DNA of 64,000 nt from Acidimicrobiales bacterium (lineage in GTDB: Bacteria; Actinomycetota; Acidimicrobiia; Acidimicrobiales; JADJXE01). Below are positions 60,527-64,000 of this stretch, piece by piece. A program made the position numbers and the translations under genes. The stretch is from contig JADJXE010000001.1 in assembly GCA_016716005.1 (NCBI GenBank), forward strand, positions 3,361,001 to 3,425,000. The letters are read 5' to 3'. The notes beneath the pieces are model-generated. The model was not told where the DNA came from and made no database searches. It saw nothing but the letters and a program-made list of their open reading frames with translations. The first letter of the stretch is position 1; the number at the start of each line of letters is the position of its first letter.

Positions 60527-61384
60527 TCAGCGCTCGTCGAAGGACCGGGGCGGGGCGAAGGGATCGGCCTCGGGGTGGGTGGCGAGCGCGTTGCGCACGA
60601 TCCGGTCGGTGATGGCCTGCGTCACCCGGTCGGGCGCCAGGCGGTTCAGCCAGTACGTCCGCCGGGCACGCGACCCGGGTACGACCATGAACCGACCCCG
60701 CTCGAGCCCGTGGAGCATCGACCGGCACGCCTGGTCGATGGGGAGGGTGCCGGCCACGTCCTTCAGCGCCCGGGTGGCCGGGTGCATGGTGGCGGCGTAG
60801 CGCTCCACCATGGGGGTCATGATCTCGGGTGGGCAGATCACCGACACACCGATGCCGAGCGGCGCGTACTCGAGGCGCAGCACCTTGGCCAGGCCGATCA
60901 CCCCGGCCTTCGACGCTGCGTACGCCGCGTAGGAGTACCCTCCCAGCAGCCCCGCGAGCGAGGAGATCAGCGCCAGTCGGTCACCCCGCTGCATCAGCGG
61001 CAGGGCGCCGTGCGCCACGTTGCGGCTGCCCACCAGGTTGACGTGGACGGTCTGCTCGAAGTCGTCCGTGGTCGACGCCGAGAACACGTCGTTGCGGCTG
61101 ATGCCGGCCGAGTTGACCAGGAGGTGGGGCCGGCCCACCAGCGCGGCAGCCTCCTCGAAGGCCGCGGCGATCGCGGCAGCGTCGCCCACGTCGACCTGGT
61201 GGAACGTGCAGCGCTGCCCCGGGCGCCCCCCGGCGTCGGCCATGGCCGCCCGGGCGGTGCCGGCGAGGTCGAGATCGAAGGCCGCGATCGACGACCCCTC
61301 GGCGGCCAGGATCGTGGCCAGGTGCAGGCCGATGCCGCTCCCGGCGCCGGTCACGAAGCACGTACCCCACCTCGTCGGTCCCAA
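60527..61384 (-). CDS. SDR family oxidoreductase
   Basis: 285-aa short-chain dehydrogenase. The nucleotide loop TGAGSGIG is near residues 10-17, NSAG near 87, and the catalytic YAAYAASKAG near 156 (Tyr...Lys). The C-terminus is extended by ~40 residues with basic patches (PGSRARRTYWLNRL), as in the SDRs associated with lipids or ketosphinganine. TTG 61384 is preferred because AGGAGG lies 5-6 nt upstream; an ATG at 61429 would add 15 residues with no homology. The substrate is not predictable. It follows the HrpA gene by 65 bp on the same strand. Confidence 0.82.
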   Translation of the reverse strand: MGPTRWGTCFVTGAGSGIGLHLATILAAEGSSIAAFDLDLAGTARAAMADAGGRPGQRCTFHQVDVGDAAAIAAAFEEAAALVGRPHLLVNSAGISRNDVFSASTTDDFEQTVHVNLVGSRNVAHGALPLMQRGDRLALISSLAGLLGGYSYAAYAASKAGVIGLAKVLRLEYAPLGIGVSVICPPEIMTPMVERYAATMHPATRALKDVAGTLPIDQACRSMLHGLERGRFMVVPGSRARRTYWLNRLAPDRVTQAITDRIVRNALATHPEADPFAPPRSFDER

Positions 61385-61449
61385 CGGGCCCTCCTCTCGC
61401 CGGCGGCCGGCTGCCGGCGCGGTGATCATCCCGCGCCGGGGACGCCGCG

Positions 61450-64000
61450 TCAGCCGGCGGCGGTGATCCGGTCGAGCTCGCGGCGGACCCGCTGCTCGCT
61501 GACGGGGAAGGCGGTGCCGAGCACCTGGGCGAAGAGGCTCACGCGGAGCTCCTCGAGCATCCAGCGCACGTGCTCGGCGTCGGCCCGGCGGTCGGCGGGG
61601 AGCGCCGCCCGGCACTGCTGGTACGCCTGCTCCAGCGATCGCGCGGACCGCATGCGCTGCTGGTCGCGGGCGACGTCGCCCGCGAGCCGGTCGAGCCGGC
61701 GCTCGATCGCCTGCAGGTACCGCGCCACGTCGGGCAGGCGGCTGGCGCCGGTCGCCGTGACGAAGCCGGGGTGGACGAGGCGGCCCAGGTGGGCGCGCAC
61801 GTCGGCGACCGAGGCCTGCACGGATGGCGCGGTGAGCCGTTCGAGCCGGGCCTCGATCGCCGCCCAGGCGACGACGATCCGGCCCACGTCGTCGAGGACG
61901 GCCAGGGCCGCCGGCGTCACCCGGTGGCGCAGGGCGGCCTGCAGCGCCCGGAACCCCTCCTCGTCCCAGGCGGGCCCCCCGTGGGCGGCGACCAGCTCGT
62001 CGACGGCGCAGGCCGCGCAGTCGTCGAGGAGCTGGCCCCCGCCGTGCAGCCCCACCCGCGCCATCGCCAGCGCGAGCTCGTTGGTGACCGCGCCGGCCAG
62101 GGCCTTGCGGGGGGAGGGGAGCGTGAGCAGCAGGAGCCGCCGGGTGCCCGCGGGCATCGCCCGGTCCTGGTCGGCCCGGCTGGCCAGCACCAGCACGGCC
62201 ACGTGGTCGCCCTCGTCGACGAGCGACGGGTAGCCCCGCACCGTGTGCCCCGATCGGGCGGTCTCGACCGTCCGGGGCAGGGTGCCGATCGTCCAGGCCC
62301 GCAGGTCGGTGCGCTCCACGTCGGCGGCCGACTCGGCGATCGCCTCGCGCACGCGGGCTCGGAGCCGGGCCTGCAACTGGTCGAGGTCCTTCCCGACGGC
62401 GAGCACGCGGCCGGCGTCGTCCTCGACCGAGAAGGACACGCGGAGGTGGTCGGGCACCCGGTCGAGGGCGAAGGAGTCCGGCGGGACGGGCGTGGCCGCC
62501 TCGCGGGCGACCGATCGGGCCAGGGCCTCCAGGAGTGGCCCGTCGTCGGGGGACGTCGCGGCCAGGAACGCCCGGGCGTGGTCGGCCACCGGGCTCACGT
62601 GGCGCCGCAGCGGCTTGGGCAGCGACCGCAGCAGCGCCGTCACCAGCTCGCGGCGGAGGCCCGGGACCTGCCAGTCGAACCCGGCCGCTCCCACCCGGTC
62701 GAGCACGGCGACGGGCACGTGCACCGTGACGCCGTCGGTCGGGGACCCCGGGTCGAGCTCGTAGGTCAGCGCCAGCTCCAGGTCGCCCTGCCGCCACCGG
62801 TCGGGGAAGTCGGCGGCGGCGGCGGCGCCGGCCTGGGGGTCGAGCAGCTGGTCGCGCGTGAGCGTGAGGAGGTCGGGGTCGGCGGCGCGCCGGCGCTTCC
62901 ACCAGGCGTCGAACTGCCGGCCGGAGACCGCGTCGGCGGGGATCCGCTCGGCGTAGAAGGCGGCGAGGGCCTCGTCGTCGACCACCAGGTCGGGCCGGCG
63001 CGTCCGTTCCACGAGCGATCGCACCTCGTCGAGCAGCTGTCGGTTGTGCCGCAGGAAGGGATGCGGGGCCTCCCAGTCGCCGTCGACCAGCGCGTGGCGG
63101 ATGAACAGCTCTCGTGCGCCGGCGGGGTCGACCCTGGCGAGCGGGACGGGCCGGCCGGCCACGATCGGCAGGCCGTAGAGGGAGGCCTTCTCGGTGACCA
63201 TGGCGGCACCGCGCCGGGCGTCCCAGCGCGGCTCGCCGTACGTGCGCCTGAGCAGGTGTCCGGCGAGGGGCTCGGCCCACTCGGGTCGGATGCGGGCGGT
63301 GGTGCGCGCCCACAGGCGGTTCGTCTCGACCAGCTCCGCGGCCATCACCCAACGGGGCGGTTTCCTGGCGAGGACGGAGCCGCGGGCGATCACGAACCGG
63401 GCGTCGCGGGCGCCCCGGTACTCGCGCGTGGTCCCCTCGCGCATCCCGATGTGCGACAGCAGCCCGGCCAGCAGCGCGCGGTGGATCTGGTCGGGCTCGG
63501 CCGGCACCCGGCCGCCGTGGATGCCCATGGCCGCCACGACCTGTCGGAGCTGGCTGGTGATGTCCTGCCACTCGCGCACCCGGAGGTGGTTGAGGTGCTC
63601 GGCCCGACACATCTTGCGGAACTGGTTGGCCGACAGGGCCTGCTGCTGCGCCCGGAGGTGGTCCCAGAGGCGCAGGAACGAGAGGAAGTCGGAGCCTTCG
63701 TCGGCGAAGCGCGCGTGCAGCTCGTCGGCGGCGGCCGCGGCGGTCGCGGGCCGCTCGCGCGGGTCCTGGATCGAGAGGGCGGCCGCGATCACGATCACCT
63801 CCCGCACGCAGCCGGTGCGCTCGGCCTCCAGGACCATGCGCCCGAGCCGCGGATCCAGGGGGAGCTGGGCCAGGCGCCGCCCGAGGGTTGTGAGGCGGTG
63901 CCGCGTCCCCTGGGCGCCGGGATCGAACGCGTCGAGCTCCTCCAGGAGGGCGACGCCGTCCTTGACGGCCCGGGCGTCGGGGGCGTCGAGGAAGGGGAAG
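61450..64000 (-). CDS. hrpA: ATP-dependent RNA helicase HrpA-type (3' part)
   Basis: C-terminal ~850 residues of a DEAH-box helicase of the HrpA family; the 5' end with the ATPase motifs is beyond the window. The visible part starts in the helicase-associated region (LGRRLAQLPLDPRLGRMV, then REVIVIAAALSIQDPRERP) and contains the long DUF3418 domain that marks HrpA (for example FIRHALVDGDW and RVSFSVEDDAGRVLAVGKDLD). HrpA has been linked to mRNA processing and ribosome rescue in bacteria. The internal ATG at 63837 is not the start, because the same frame stays open with homologous sequence to the end of the window. Confidence 0.92.
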   Translation of the reverse strand, partial: FPFLDAPDARAVKDGVALLEELDAFDPGAQGTRHRLTTLGRRLAQLPLDPRLGRMVLEAERTGCVREVIVIAAALSIQDPRERPATAAAAADELHARFADEGSDFLSFLRLWDHLRAQQQALSANQFRKMCRAEHLNHLRVREWQDITSQLRQVVAAMGIHGGRVPAEPDQIHRALLAGLLSHIGMREGTTREYRGARDARFVIARGSVLARKPPRWVMAAELVETNRLWARTTARIRPEWAEPLAGHLLRRTYGEPRWDARRGAAMVTEKASLYGLPIVAGRPVPLARVDPAGARELFIRHALVDGDWEAPHPFLRHNRQLLDEVRSLVERTRRPDLVVDDEALAAFYAERIPADAVSGRQFDAWWKRRRAADPDLLTLTRDQLLDPQAGAAAAADFPDRWRQGDLELALTYELDPGSPTDGVTVHVPVAVLDRVGAAGFDWQVPGLRRELVTALLRSLPKPLRRHVSPVADHARAFLAATSPDDGPLLEALARSVAREAATPVPPDSFALDRVPDHLRVSFSVEDDAGRVLAVGKDLDQLQARLRARVREAIAESAADVERTDLRAWTIGTLPRTVETARSGHTVRGYPSLVDEGDHVAVLVLASRADQDRAMPAGTRRLLLLTLPSPRKALAGAVTNELALAMARVGLHGGGQLLDDCAACAVDELVAAHGGPAWDEEGFRALQAALRHRVTPAALAVLDDVGRIVVAWAAIEARLERLTAPSVQASVADVRAHLGRLVHPGFVTATGASRLPDVARYLQAIERRLDRLAGDVARDQQRMRSARSLEQAYQQCRAALPADRRADAEHVRWMLEELRVSLFAQVLGTAFPVSEQRVRRELDRITAAG

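Noticed and set aside
60527..63610. Single ~1000-aa protein joining the SDR to HrpA sequence
   Set aside because: The upstream part is an Arg/Pro-rich shadow of the HrpA gene in another frame; AGGAGG and TTG mark the real SDR start.

Overview
The window is 64 kb of very GC-rich DNA, about 70% or more, packed with genes that mostly start at GTG or ATG. It looks like the chromosome of a high-GC actinobacterium. Supporting signs are a mycothiol-type maleylpyruvate isomerase-family protein, an F420-type LLM oxidoreductase, two wax-ester/triacylglycerol synthases and the order era - uppS - recO - glyS - dnaG, which resembles that of mycobacteria. I infer a member of the Acidimicrobiia (Iamia/Ilumatobacter-like), but the sequence alone does not prove this. 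Many genes have a TAnnnT box only 6-9 nt before the start codon, which points to widespread leaderless transcription; I used this to choose several starts.

Region 1 (1-17.35 kb) is core genome: the end of a CorC/HlyC-type protein, era, an SDR, a divergent DinG-like helicase, uppS and recO. Next comes a three-gene set that could take N-methyl-aminoethylphosphonate to acetyl-CoA (FAD oxidoreductase, PhnX-like hydrolase, AdhE). It is followed by glyS, ppdK, dnaG (with an apparent one-base frameshift in its zinc finger), the principal sigma factor, tRNA-Asn and tRNA-Met(CAT).

Region 2 (17.3-29.4 kb) is accessory DNA anchored at tRNA-Met. Three further 45-nt copies of the tRNA 3' half lie at 18968, 20595 and 25876, all in the same orientation. 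They divide the DNA into consecutive modules: two tandem copies of a secreted RTX-type calcium-binding protein gene, then a module with a large cyclase/AAA/TPR protein, a small cNMP-binding-type protein, a metallophosphoesterase and an IS3 transposase remnant. A YdeI-like gene takes its stop codon from the last tRNA half. An MFS transporter, a methyltransferase and a broken RTX remnant follow. No integrase is visible in the window.

Region 3 (29.4-50.3 kb) is metabolic and transport DNA: a lipoprotein, a DUF3237 protein, a YdeI protein, a GH3 glycosidase, a WS/DGAT, two IMPase-like phosphatases, a Nudix hydrolase and a DUF523 protein. These are followed by a sulfur-relay trio (DsrE2-like, TusA-like, sulfide:quinone-oxidoreductase-like), tRNA-Val, a GNAT protein, a polar-amino-acid-type ABC operon, an MFS transporter with an extra C-terminal domain, a second WS/DGAT, a purine nucleoside phosphorylase divergent from an MTA/SAH deaminase, and a mycothiol-type protein.

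Region 4 (50.3-64 kb) is envelope and housekeeping DNA: a VanW/YoaR-type protein, a Gfo/Idh/MocA oxidoreductase, an LLM oxidoreductase, a class A penicillin-binding protein, a zinc-ribbon coiled-coil protein, a small membrane protein, a histidine phosphatase, a secreted repeat-rich protein, an SDR and the 3' part of an HrpA-type helicase that runs off the window.
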